Part shown: positions 11,495 through 22,288 of the stretch, piece after piece
Layout: each line of letters starts with the position of its first letter
Position numbering within the stretch: position 1 is the stretch's first letter
NCBI GenBank assembly: GCA_032629725.1
Contig: JAFEVB010000007.1
Coordinates: 1,984,001 to 2,048,000 of the forward strand
From: Gremmenia infestans
Taxonomy: Eukaryota > Ascomycota > Leotiomycetes > Helotiales > Hamatocanthoscyphaceae
DNA: 64,000 nt
Reading direction: 5' to 3'
Translations under genes and position numbers: made by a program
Notes under the pieces: generated by a model
What the model saw: the letters and a program-made list of their open reading frames with translations, nothing else
What the model was told of the DNA's origin: nothing
The model's database searches: none

Positions 11495-12118
11495 TTGAAA
11501 AGGCTTTTGCGTTGTTCTTTCAACCTAGTCAGTCCTGATTTTGTAGCCATTGAGTATTGCGTTGCTGTTTAGTAATTTCTACTCTCTGTATTGATTCCTG
11601 CTTCTTGATTGGTTGTAGAATATTAACTGCCATCAGATTGTTGCGCCTAACACGCGCCAGAAGATGAAATGAAACTGGCTCAGATGCGAGGCGTTTCAAA
11701 CATGTGAGTAACTCTTTTATACTGACTCACATTTATAATCATTGTAATTAGTCATTTAGATATCATGAAGACATGGTTTCTGGCTGGAGATAGCGTCAAA
11801 GCTATCTTTGCTTCTATCAGTTTGTCAAGTTGCGTCACTCTTAGGTAGAACTTGTTTTTTGACATTATATATAGCTAACTGAAGTCCCTCTCTACTTGAT
11901 GCATTATGCTTCTCCCTATCCGTCGAGGTCTTAGTAAGCTGATCCTCTAACATCTACCATGCCTGTTGTTTCTAGGCTGTATATGCAATGCTAGCTATAT
12001 ATTCAGGGTGCAAAAGCTTGAATTGACTACTGTTCTACAGTGGGAAATACGCTGTATATATAGGGCTCTTCAAGTCCTATTTCTAAGCTTCGCCACTTCC
12101 CACTTACAGGCTACAACA
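11495..12118. other. Spacer between family copies 2 and 3
   Basis: No gene is visible in this 0.6 kb. Just after the copy 2 stop, the sequence around 11498-11520 (GCGTTGTTCTT) resembles that after copy 3 (about 12758-12770), as expected if the duplicated unit included 3' flanking DNA. A TATATATAG-type box near 12054-12062 precedes copy 3. Confidence 0.5.
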
Positions 12119-12705
12119 ATGCCTAACAATAACCATGGTGTATCATCTGGTGCGCCCAATGTTAAGCCCATTCTATATTCCTATGAATCTGACTTTATAG
12201 CCTTAAACTATCTCTATAAGCTATATCTCACTATACAAGATCCCGTAGATTACGGAGGATCTAAGGGGTCTGAAGTCTCGGAAGGATCTCTTGAGGAAGA
12301 AGTTCCTCTTAGTGCCTCAAGAACTAATGAACAAAAGCAAAGTTTCCAGCTCATGGCAAACCGCTTCAGTACTCTGACCAAGCGCCACCAGGAAGAATTC
12401 AAGTCACGTTGCGCATATAAAAACTGCCACGTAAAATCCCAGGTGGACTAGCTCATGATAGACTAAAGAGCGGTGGAATGTCCTGGAAATCCTACTATGA
12501 CAAGGCATTGCGGGCATTGACCTGGGGAGAATTCAAGGCTGCAGGAGATTCAGGTTGGTTGGATATGCAAGGGACGTTATGTTATAAGCAGGATCTGTTT
12601 GAATTCGCCGAGAAGCACTATAAACAAGCTGCTAAAAATACGAGATGTCTGAGGCCAGATCCTCCAAAAATTGTTCTCAAGGGCTTCTGCAAGTATGAGG
12701 GCTAG
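12119..12705 (+). pseudogene. Frame-broken copy 3 of the small Cys-motif family
   Basis: The first part starts at 12119 (MPNNNHGVSSG) and contains LTKRHQEEFKSR followed by AYKNCH, then stops at 12451. The second part is in another frame and continues the family order: an IPGGLAHDRLKSGGMSW stretch, then GWLDM, LFEFAEKHYK and AAKNTRC, ending at 12705. Reading the second frame upstream, the PG that follows the Cys pair in copies 1 and 2 sits immediately after KNCH. A single-base loss next to KNCH (about 12430) would explain the break. No intron of workable size and phase repairs it. The body is AT-rich compared with copies 1 and 2, suggesting decay. A sequencing error is the main alternative. 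Confidence 0.55.
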
Positions 12706-15700
12706 AGTTGTAGGGTATTTGGGATGATATGAGTGTGTTGGGTAATGGAAATGCTCTTGCGTTGTTCTTGGAGTTTAGTACACCAGATATAGGGAAACAG
12801 AAGTTGTTATACACAGTGCTAGCCAGCCAGCAAGGATATATAAATCAAGAACAAGATGACTTTATATGCCAAAGTCAAGTGGTTGCTACTTTACATGTAA
12901 ATGACAATGATATAGAAGAAACTGGTCTCTTTGACGAGACATTTTGAATCCAAAGACTTGGAATGGTGCTACTAGGTCTTAGAAAAGTTAAGAAGAAAGG
13001 ACGAGTACAAAGTCTATAGTGAAGTCAGATCACTCTGTCTGAAAAATGATGCAGAAAACAGTAGCGTTACTAACTCCTAGATCAAGAACACGTTTGATGG
13101 TTGAAGGGACTATGCGTATGAGTTCAATATCCTTCCTCTCTTGATACTGCATTCTAGGATCTCGCGTAGGAGTTCACGGCTTCGTGCATCCTCAATTGTA
13201 TCTCAAACACCTAACAATGATGAAACAAATTCTGGAAAGCATAAAATATAACGGAATCTCTACTCGTCGCATCATATTCCGAAACAATAACGTGCACAAA
13301 TAAGCAAAAGATTAAGAATGATAATAAGAGAATTCAAGTATTACGGAGTATAGGCAGCTTTATGAGTTTAAATTGAACCAGTTAATTGATCTGCATTGTC
13401 CCTACACTAAAAATGTAAAATGCATATTGTTTGGTTCTCATTTTGTGATGGGCTTCCAATCTTACACGTAAATTATTGTTAACTTTTAACGTTTATAGAA
13501 TCTCGCGATAAAGGCGCCCCTGACCTCGTATACCGTATCTACTAGAGTACATGGAGCCCACGTGGTACGCGTGGCACCCCCTGCATGATACCTACCTGCG
13601 CTACGACCCCTTTTCATAATCCTAGGAGCATGTTCGCGTTCTTAAGCCCTAAACGTTTAAGCTTTTGACCTAGCACGCATAGGCGCATAAGCGAATCCGT
13701 CTAATAAGCAGTCGTCTGGAGTGCTGGGATGGCCATGTGAACTCACAACGCCCCGTATTATGACACGTCCTTTCCGCGTCAAAAATACGCTCCCAGGGAT
13801 ACTCTGTACGACGAAGTATAGTATCCAGGGATTTGGAGATCTTCATTGTGGCGACTGTTTTGGTCAATTTGTATTTTGATTGACCAGGGTACGATTTACC
13901 ATATTGGTTAGAAGATAACCACTGGCCTCTTAAGTCAGAGGAGGGGAAGGGATTTAGAATAGCTGTATAACCAATGAGGGCGTATGTAATGTGGATACAT
14001 TATGGTTTTCGAGGGGCTTAGTCTTTAAGAGGACTGTAATCCTCTATAGCATGGAAGTTCCAGGCTGTAATTACTAGGCAGGAGCGTTGTGAAATTGTAG
14101 ATCCATAGCCTTATAATATTAGCGTTAGGCCAGGCAGGAGCTAGGAAAGGGGTTGATACAGTAAACGGGACGGGAGAGGGGCGAAGGCGCCGGTACTTGG
14201 GAAAGTGTTACTAGTTGAGCCCAAGACATAACACGACGCCTTTGCCGCCTGCAATTTCTTTTAGACCTTTTTTTTTGTTTACATCTATACTACCGACATA
14301 TCTGTCCACATGGCGTATATCTCTCAAAACAGTAGATTCTGCAAGTGCTTCGTCCCTAATGTTATATAAACTTATGGAGATAGATCGGCAAGTCTTAGCG
14401 CCAATAAGCTGTTGCAAACTTGAAAAAACTTAGTTGAGCTGTTTTGCCCCACAACACTCCGCAACACATTAATCTTGATATGGCTAGGAGTATATCTAAT
14501 GCTACAACTTACTATACCAATTTCATAAACTTCATCGGAAAGCTAGCGTTCGAACGCAAGGTTAGCGTTTGCTCCACTTCTTTATGCTTTTCGACTGAAG
14601 AGGCAATGCGCTTGCGGATCTTCATATAAAAATAGGGGCTCTACCTTAGAATCGGCCGGATTTTATACATACAGTAGAGTGCTATAGACCTACTATCCAT
14701 GCTTATTTTACCAAAACAGCTTGGAAGGCCACGCCAAGAGAATATAAAATGCATAGCTAGATTAGGTATAATGCTAAGCTAATGCAAGTCAGAGGGTGTA
14801 GAGCAAAACAGCTCAAGTTGTGACCCGGTTCCTGGTACGCGTCCGTTATTCCCCCCCGCATATGGCGCTGATGATATAAAGCTAAGGCATTTTGCCCTAC
14901 AGCCACCTTATTTCCGGAAACCTTCTCTCCGCATGATTGGATCATGCATAATATCCACTATTTTCGGGTGGACAATTCGTGTTGGTTTTTACAGTAAGTT
15001 CTGGACAGTTTATACGGCACTTTCCGGTTACAAGGGCAGGGAGCCTTGACTCAGGCTGAATCTTGCAGTACCTAGGGTATCGGCACTATTAAATTCATTG
15101 AAGATTTTGATGATTCTTACGGAATAAATGCTTGAATTTGATAATTCTTGCTGAATCTATAGTTATATAGGGGATAGTAATTATCTAGCGGGTTAGGATT
15201 AGCTATTATTTAGTAAAGGAAATCGCTATAATTTTGATTATCACTAGTATGATTATATAAAATAGTATCTTACAAGTAGAAGTTTACCCAGGTGGTCTTA
15301 TAGCGGCTGAAATAGGCTTAGTTTATACGTACTAAGCTTCATGTATGCTTACGTGATAAATAGTAATGCATGCATTCAATAAGGTTGAATTTATTCCGGA
15401 AGTTTCAAAAATGTTTTCGAAATGAATCCCCACGGAATACCTATCCGTCTTGTCCCCAGCATAGTCCGTGGCCCTACCCGTTATATCGTAAGTTGCCGCA
15501 TATAGAAGCACTATGACCTATACGGAATAGCTTGCGAATCCGAACAAGAGCCCCTTTCTTCTCAACACATAATGGGCCCCCCACATAATCATTTAGCCCG
15601 ACTCAGCTTTTCATCCCTCCTGCTTTCAAATATGAGTTAATTGATAGGTTGATGTTCTATTAGCTCAGAGCTATTCGGAACCTTCTGACTTTAGGGGCGA

Positions 15701-16377
15701 ATCCCCATGCCATTTACAAATTGTGTTGCGCCGATGAATCAAAGTTACTTTTTTTTGGCCACCCTCTTCTCAGATTCTCATACTCCAGCGATTGTGATCT
15801 CAAGTGTCAAATCCAAAGATATTTCATGTCCTTTTTTTTACATTTGTCGCTTCATAGTAGAGCAAAGTACACAAAGTCGAGGATCTAGATCCACGGTCAT
15901 GGAATACCCCGCAGCCACAACCACGGGAAGGTCATCAGGGGCCCTTGCCCTTCATCCCATCTATCGTAAAGCAATACGGATTACGCATCCACTGATGCTC
16001 CGAATCCCCTGTACGTACCAGGTTCAGAGCACCGGACGAGTTCTTGTCCACCTTCCGACCCCTTGCCTTATATTTTTTGAGGTATACATCTTTAACGATA
16101 CCTTGCGATCTATACAATAGTGTTATGCATCAAAGGATCGGGCCCAAAGCGCTGAAAACCACCACGGTAGATTCCCTTTCTTTTCCCATATATCCGCGCG
16201 CTGACATCTCCCAAATGCCTGTACCTGTCATGGTGCATGGCACCTGGCACTTGCAGATGTATATATGCCTTCAGCCACTATTTTCTTTTGCTTTCGACAC
16301 ACGCACATACCCTACTTATTGTTCTCTCTGGCCGGCAGTTGTACGAGCGTTTGTCACGTAGAACGTCGGGACCTAAC
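12706..16377. other. Large gene-free stretch, possible relic DNA
   Basis: No intact gene is visible across 3.7 kb. Base composition is patchy: 13200-13500 and 15060-15420 are AT-rich with many TA steps, while 13510-13850 is more balanced. Short degenerate frames occur (minus strand 14211-14417, plus strand 14444-14629) but I cannot assign them. I see no terminal inverted repeats, long terminal repeats or target-site duplications. It may be eroded transposon or relic gene DNA. Confidence 0.45.
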
Positions 16378-17074
16378 ATGGAAAGGATGGACACCCAACA
16401 TAGTGAACTAAGGATCGAGGATGTACTGTCGTTACACCGGCATTGGATCACAAAATTATATATCGAAGACCATATGAACGAGCAAGAAATCGTTGACTTG
16501 CTGTATGAGCGCCGTCTCACCGTCACGTGGGCTCTCACAACCCTCTTTCTCCTTCCACTCACTAATGACAAACAATAGGCTATCACAAATACAATGCTGT
16601 ATCCGAGAATGGAACTTGACAACCACCCCACCATCTCTGTGTTCCTCAAGAAGCACTTCAAGCCCACCATCTACCACAGACTCCGACGATTGGCATGCAC
16701 TCCGCTGCCCATCCTCCCTGTCCTCCATTTCCACATTTGTCGAAGAGCCTCAGTTCGTGGAACTGTATAAGAAGCGACCACTTCCTTCCCTACCATCATC
16801 TCGGCCTCCGAAACCCTCAAAAGTCTGCAAAGAAACAAGGAGGCAAACTACACGCCTCCGATGTCATGTTAGCCCCTCGAGAGAGCCTACAAAGATTGGG
16901 ATGAAGCCAGGGGGAGGGGTTATACCGAAAGGACCTAGTCCACTGCAGATATATGCGTTGGATCAACAGAATCATGAACGATTGGCAGTGGGATTGGGGA
17001 GGCTGCCCAGTTTGGGGGGGGTTGAGATTGGGGCGCAACGGGGAGAGCGCAAGGGGAATCATAGTGGATGCTGA
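16378..17074 (+). CDS. Clr5-domain protein, uncharacterised
   Basis: Two exons, 16378-16526 and 16579-17074, close in frame across a 52-nt intron to give 214 aa. Residues about 20-65 (LHRHWITKLYIEDHMNEQEI, then VDLLYERRL, then IQCCIREWNL after the intron) match the Clr5 pattern, which has a conserved Trp, an I-x(2)-LY helix, a short second helix and a terminal W. Clr5 domains are common in fungal proteins of unknown role, and S. pombe Clr5 acts in silencing and stress-gene repression. The remainder is Ser/Pro-rich then basic and probably disordered. An upstream in-frame ATG at 16237 exists, but its residues look like noise. The domain assignment is from recalled consensus only. Confidence 0.6.
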
Positions 17075-18939
17075 AACAGTGCTGGATTGAAGATGATGGC
17101 ACTTCTTATGTCCTTGTGGGATAGAAGAGAGGGCAGATTGTATAATTGACTTTTTGGAAATGATGCGAATTAGCGTGGGCGCAACAGAATCAGCGTAGCG
17201 TGGATAACTTTGTTTTGTCTATATCAATGACAGGGCGGCTGGACCGTTATAAGTCAGCATTGTTTTGGATGAATGGGAGGATTATACGAATACTGTGGAA
17301 CACGATACCATTCATTAATAATACCGCTCTGAGACTTTGCTGCTCTGTGTGCACGGATTTGAAAGAGGACCGGCCATTGGACCAGACTAATAGACCTCGT
17401 ATTATGAACAATACCACCAGCAGGCACTGTTAACACTCCCGCGATACAGCACCACCGATCCCCCTCCCTGGATTGGTATACTAACAACTACAACAATAAA
17501 CCCGAGGAAGCTTACAAAAAGTTATTTGCATTTCCATCTGCCCTCTGCCAACTTCTTTGGTTTCTGTCTTTACGGAATGTATGCACATATGCAACTTCCG
17601 TGCTTTCGGCAAACCACCAGAATCACTTAGTCAAAAACTTTGTCATGGTGAGTCCTGGACCAATTACCAGACACATACATACCATGATAATTTCATTCTC
17701 TCTTTTTCCTACAGAGCAAGGGCACGATTCAAGAGCATACTAAAAGGAGTAAAACCAATACATTGAGCTCCCCTGCTGGGTTCTATCACTAGTCATCGTA
17801 CAGACTGCACTCGCGAACCCTCCCCACCCCCAGTTGGTGAACGACGAGAAGTTCAAAACATATTCCCATTCAAACCCACCCTCGCGTCCAAGTTCCATTT
17901 CGTAACAGTCCAGTCACGAGAATAAACGAACAAAATGGAAGCATTCATTCATTGGGCGTGACATGACGCAACCGTGGGGTCTCCAATACCACGCACTGTG
18001 TGATGGATGCAAAACGTGTCAGACAGTGGTCGATCTGGACATTGTTGCACTTCGCAATATATCCAAATTCTCCGACAGGTTCGGTAGAGCGAAATATCAT
18101 TCCTTATATAGGCCTGGCAGTAAGGCTTAAGTCGTGTGTTATGCTCATATAGACCATGGGAGATATAAGAGTCATTCATTTAGCCAGCTATGACAATTCG
18201 CCTGCAATATGCCATGTCATGCAATAATTGAGGATCTATATACAGTAGGTAGCAAATAGTGATGAAGAACACTACACTTCCCTAGCAAGTGGTGCTTGGC
18301 TACAAATGAACGACTTGCTAGATGTAACCTGACTGGCCATGGGAGCGGTTCTCGGATTCTAATCGCATTGAGTGAGTCATACACAGCAACGCTTCCAATA
18401 ACACCAACAACAACATACATACGGCATATTTTCTTTCAATACAACACCACTCCTCGCGAGCTCAACATGAGAAGCCAAACATCATCTCACTCATTGCTAA
18501 AGGCTTACTAGAGAAGGCAGCTGACAGACACGTGGGAGAGTGGAGAAATCCACGTGGCGGGCTCACAGAAAACGTGGACTGCGATGTGCAACAAAATGAA
18601 GCCATTCTCACCGCCACTACGAATACGGAGTTGTTTGTTGTGGAGGCGAGGCGAACGCGGCTGTGCGCTTTGTAATGAGATGAGGCTCTGGAGAAAGAAG
18701 CGAAAGGATCGCGAGATGTGGCGAAAGCGTTTGCAATCTGCAACAAAACCGTTGAACACAACAAGAAAAAAGACAAGGTCCCAATCCCAGTACACATCAC
18801 GTAGGGGCAAAGTCTGAGGAAGATTGGGGGTTTAACAAATTTCATTTGGTAATCATTTCAGAAGGCAATCAACTTTGAAGCCTTGAACGATGAGTAGTGA
18901 TGCTTTCCGCTGGTCCAGAACCGAGCATTCAGTCGAATA
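17075..18939. other. Intergenic region, 1.9 kb
   Basis: Several short frames overlap on both strands (for example 18462-18845 minus and 18554-18817 plus), with no family match, consistent splicing or start context. I see nothing to annotate. Confidence 0.5.
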
Positions 18940-19854
18940 TCAACCGAAGATGGCAACGCTCTTGCTGAGAGCCTTGCCAAGACCGTTCATGAGGACTGCA
19001 TCAAGCCAGATTTGGTCGCTATCCTTGTCCCAACCTCGTTCAGGGCCCCAACCAACCACTTTATCGTGCTGGGCCACTACCTCGCCGAGTCCAGTCATCA
19101 TATCTCCACTCCTCTTGACTGAAGGCCAGGCATCGAACTCCACGGTCGTGACACTGGCAACTGCCTCCAAGACTGAATTCAATAGGTCTGCGGAGAAACG
19201 CTCGTACGCCCCCTCACCCATTCGAAACCCTTTGAAAATTGCATCACTGGGATCGCATTCTACAAAAACCTTCAAGACCCTCACGGTGGTACAATCAGCA
19301 AGTCCCAAAGCATCATTCACAATCCATCCCTGAGGCGGGTTATTGAATCCAGGTCCCAAGCGTAGCTCCAAAGAGGTCATCGAAGCCCTGTAGTGTGCGG
19401 GAAGGCGAGCAAGGAGAGGCTTCTTAGTCTTCAAATAGCGGCCTGGGTAGGTAGGGAAGAGACGAAAGGTATGTGTGCGAAAGAAGTGATGGGCTGCTTC
19501 ATGATGTAGTTGGCGCGAGACTCGAAAGAGGGATAGGAGCTTCTGTCGATTGAGTAGAGCGAAGGTATGAGGATCGAGATCGATTACGACGGGAACAGTC
19601 GAGTATACGAAGGAGTATATCTTGTTGCGCAGCTCGGAGGGGAGAGCAAGAAACCGAAATGGCTGGATTTTGGATCCTAGAGTCTCATCTTCGTCTTCGG
19701 TTGGGTACGCAGAGGGATATGCGGAGGACAGTGGAGTTGTAGACGCGCTTGCAATGGGTCTGTTCGGAGGAGCATGACTTCTCTCTGTCACAGCCGTGGG
19801 TTGTGGTGCTGTTCCAATTCGTCTCTTCGCGCGTGGGCGACTGCTCGCAGTCAT
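18940..19854 (-). CDS. F-box-like domain protein, uncharacterised
   Basis: A single-exon 304-aa protein. Residues 1-60 are basic then Ser/Pro/Thr-rich and probably disordered. Residues about 68-95 contain FLALPSELRNKIYSFVY, the opening helix typical of the F-box-like proteins abundant in filamentous fungi. It is followed by the usual LLSLFRVSRQLHHEAAHHFF segment, seen where such proteins recognise ordinary 'R-x-I-Y' folds. The rest is a mixed alpha/beta region without recognisable repeats. Such proteins may be substrate adaptors of SCF ubiquitin ligases, but most have no known function. It is divergent from TIM50 with 623 bp between starts. Confidence 0.65.
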   Translation of the reverse strand: MTASSRPRAKRRIGTAPQPTAVTERSHAPPNRPIASASTTPLSSAYPSAYPTEDEDETLGSKIQPFRFLALPSELRNKIYSFVYSTVPVVIDLDPHTFALLNRQKLLSLFRVSRQLHHEAAHHFFRTHTFRLFPTYPGRYLKTKKPLLARLPAHYRASMTSLELRLGPGFNNPPQGWIVNDALGLADCTTVRVLKVFVECDPSDAIFKGFRMGEGAYERFSADLLNSVLEAVASVTTVEFDAWPSVKRSGDMMTGLGEVVAQHDKVVGWGPERGWDKDSDQIWLDAVLMNGLGKALSKSVAIFG

Positions 19855-20477
19855 CTTGAAGGTTCTCGATGTTTAATGAAATTGAACGGGAATCGAGCGG
19901 CACAGTCTCGAGGATTTCAGTTTTATGGACAAGTACAATTGTATTATTGGCAAAGAGGCCAGCTATGTAGGAGAGGGAGTGAATTGGGTATTGTGGGATC
20001 GTAAGTAGGTGGTGTATGTATTGTATGTAATGTCGACGTGTAACGGGATCGAATTGCTCTTGACCGGCGCTCCGAAAAGCGCCGGCCTAACATCCAATTC
20101 TTGAACAAGCCATAGTGTTCATCTCCTCAGCTTATACAACCTTGCGTCCGTGGAGGAGGTCAGGAACGCAGTGTCAAATTTCGTGATCTGAGTGCAACTT
20201 TGAAGAAAAAAAAGAAGAAGAAGAAGGGAAGAGGAGCGGGGAAGACTTATAAGGAAGATGCGAAAAATCGGCAGTGGCGCGCGCCTTTCCCCGTTGAGAT
20301 TAGCGGCATAAATATTTCACGAGCATCAGAGCATCACCAGAGAGAGTAGGAAAGCGGTACACGTATCTAGTGATTGAGATTATATTATCACTTTGACTTT
20401 ACGCTCAATGCTCTTTCTTCCCTCGTACCTTCTTTGCTGAAGTTTACCTCTCCACTCTCTCTACTGTGCTGCCCATT
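19855..20477. promoter_or_regulatory. Divergent promoter region, F-box-like gene / TIM50
   Basis: Both promoters must lie in this 623-bp gap. A purine tract of GAA/AAG units sits at about 20203-20235, and a CT-rich leader precedes the TIM50 start (about 20410-20465). No specific factor site is claimed. Confidence 0.5.
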
Positions 20478-22288
20478 ATGTTGTCAAGAGTACTCGCCCG
20501 ATCAGTGCAAACACCACGACTCGGGGCATCTCCTGCAGCCCTCCGGATAGCCTCATCGTCGCAACTATGGAGGCGGTCTATGGCCAAGAATCACAAGCCA
20601 AATAATGGCCAGAACAAGCCTTCGAGTAATGGGAGACAGTCTGGAAATAATCAGCCCTCGAAACCCGTGGCTGCAGGTGCCGCTGCGACTGGAGCTTTCA
20701 CACAGCAAGGATCGCAGGTCAACAGCAAGTTGGGAAAGTCCGAATTCTCGAAAAAGCAGGAGGAGTTTAGTGGAAATGCATCTCCCAAATCCCAGGGTAC
20801 GGGTGCAGGAAACGTGAACGCCGCTTCAAGGAAAGGGGAGGATCCAGCATTCTCAAAAAAGCAAGAAGAATTCAATACTACAGCCTCTCCATCCGAAAAT
20901 ACCGCCCCTCAATCTAGCTCGCCGTCTGCCATCGATCCTGCAGAAGCTCAAGCTCAAGCTGAGGCTCAGACTGGGTCGCTACCAGATCTCACAAAAGGCA
21001 TTCCCTCCACCTGGGAATTCGAAGCTGCCCAGCGCCGGAAGGCATCCTCCTCGCCATTAAACCTGACAGAAGCTCAAGGTGGAGGTGGAAAAGGGCAACT
21101 CCCAGATTCTGCATACGTCTCCTCGGCGGAACGAAACCGGAATAAGCGATTTTCATACATGTATCTCTTCTTTGGTTTCGCAGGAGCCAGCGGCACATTA
21201 TTTCTTGGGCGCAATTGGGAAACATCAGAACTCGAGTCAGAGCATCCAGACGTACCAAATGGAATGACTCCTGGGCTGATGTGGGCTCGTGCAAAGGCTC
21301 GGTATAATGATCTATTCGACTACTACCAAAAGCCAACCTTTCAAAAGCTTCTACCTGACGTAGATCCAAGCTTTGCACGAGATTATACTTTGGTTGTGAG
21401 TTTGGAGGACTTATTGATTAAGGCTGAGTGGAGCCGAGAACATGGATGGAGAATAGCGAAACGGCCAGGTGTTGATTATTTCTTGCGATATCTCAGTCTA
21501 TATTACGAAATTGTTATCTTTACCAGTCAACCTTGGATGATTGCGGACCCGGTCATCAAGAAGTTGGACCCATTCCGCATAGCAACATGGCAATTGTTCC
21601 GCGAGGCGACACTCTACAAACCAGAAGAAAACACATACGTAAAGGTATGTTATTTCGCACTTCAGAATCGAATCAATGCTAACGTGGGTAGGACCTCGCA
21701 TATCTTAACCGTGACCTCTCCAAGGTCATAATCATGGACACAAAAGCCTCACACGTCCAAAACCAACCTGAAAATGCGATTGTCCTGAAGCCATGGGAAG
21801 GAAATGCCGACGACAAAGAACTCGTCTCATACATCCCCTTCCTCGAATACCTCCCAACCATGGCGTACAGCGACGTACGAAAGGCCCTCAAATCCTTCGA
21901 AGGCAAAGACATTCCCACAGAGTTCGCTGCGCGCGAAGCAATTGCACGACAGAAGTTCCACAAAGAGTTGAAATCGAGAAAGGCTCCTCGGGGTTCCGGT
22001 ACTAGTTTCCTCTCCAACGCGCTAGGGATCAAGGCTGGAGGCATGATGGAAAGGGACCCCAACGAGCAATCTACATCGGAAGCCTTTGCCCAAGGAAAAA
22101 TGCTCCAAGACGTAGCACGGGAGCGAGGTCAGCGTGCCTACGCAGCGCTCGACAAGGAGATCCGCGAGAACGGCGAGAAATGGCTGAAGGAAGAAGCGGA
22201 TGCCATGAAGAAACAAGAGGAAGAGGGTATGAAAGCTATGAAGTCTGGCTTCCTTGGCTTCCTTGGTACCGGTAATAGCGGGGCATAA
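20478..22288 (+). CDS. TIM50: Mitochondrial inner-membrane translocase subunit Tim50
   Basis: Tim50 is the intermembrane-space receptor of the TIM23 complex that takes over presequence proteins. Two exons, 20478-21644 and 21692-22288, close in frame (587 aa; yeast 476). The N-terminus is a typical Arg/Ser/Ala presequence (MLSRVLARSVQTPRLGASPA). A disordered linker follows, rich in Asn/Gln/Ser/Lys, with two imperfect copies of a F-S-K-K-Q-E-E-F unit about 40 residues apart. A single membrane segment lies near residues 227-246, then the FCP1-like phosphatase fold (about 300-450). It reads VVSLEDLLIKAEWS, REHGWRIAKRPGVDYFLRYL and LNRDLSKVIIMDT. The phosphatase DxDx motif is degenerate (SLED), as in yeast Tim50, so no catalysis is expected. 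The end is Lys/Glu-rich. Confidence 0.95.

Noticed and set aside
15653..15715. tRNA-like stretch with TAGCTCAGAG and GGGGCGAATCCCC
   Set aside because: A-box- and B-box-like words are present, but no acceptor stem pairs and the D and anticodon arms do not fold.
18462..18845. Overlapping 127- and 100-codon minus frames and an 87-codon plus frame
   Set aside because: Three frames are open over the same DNA, with no start context, splicing or family resemblance.
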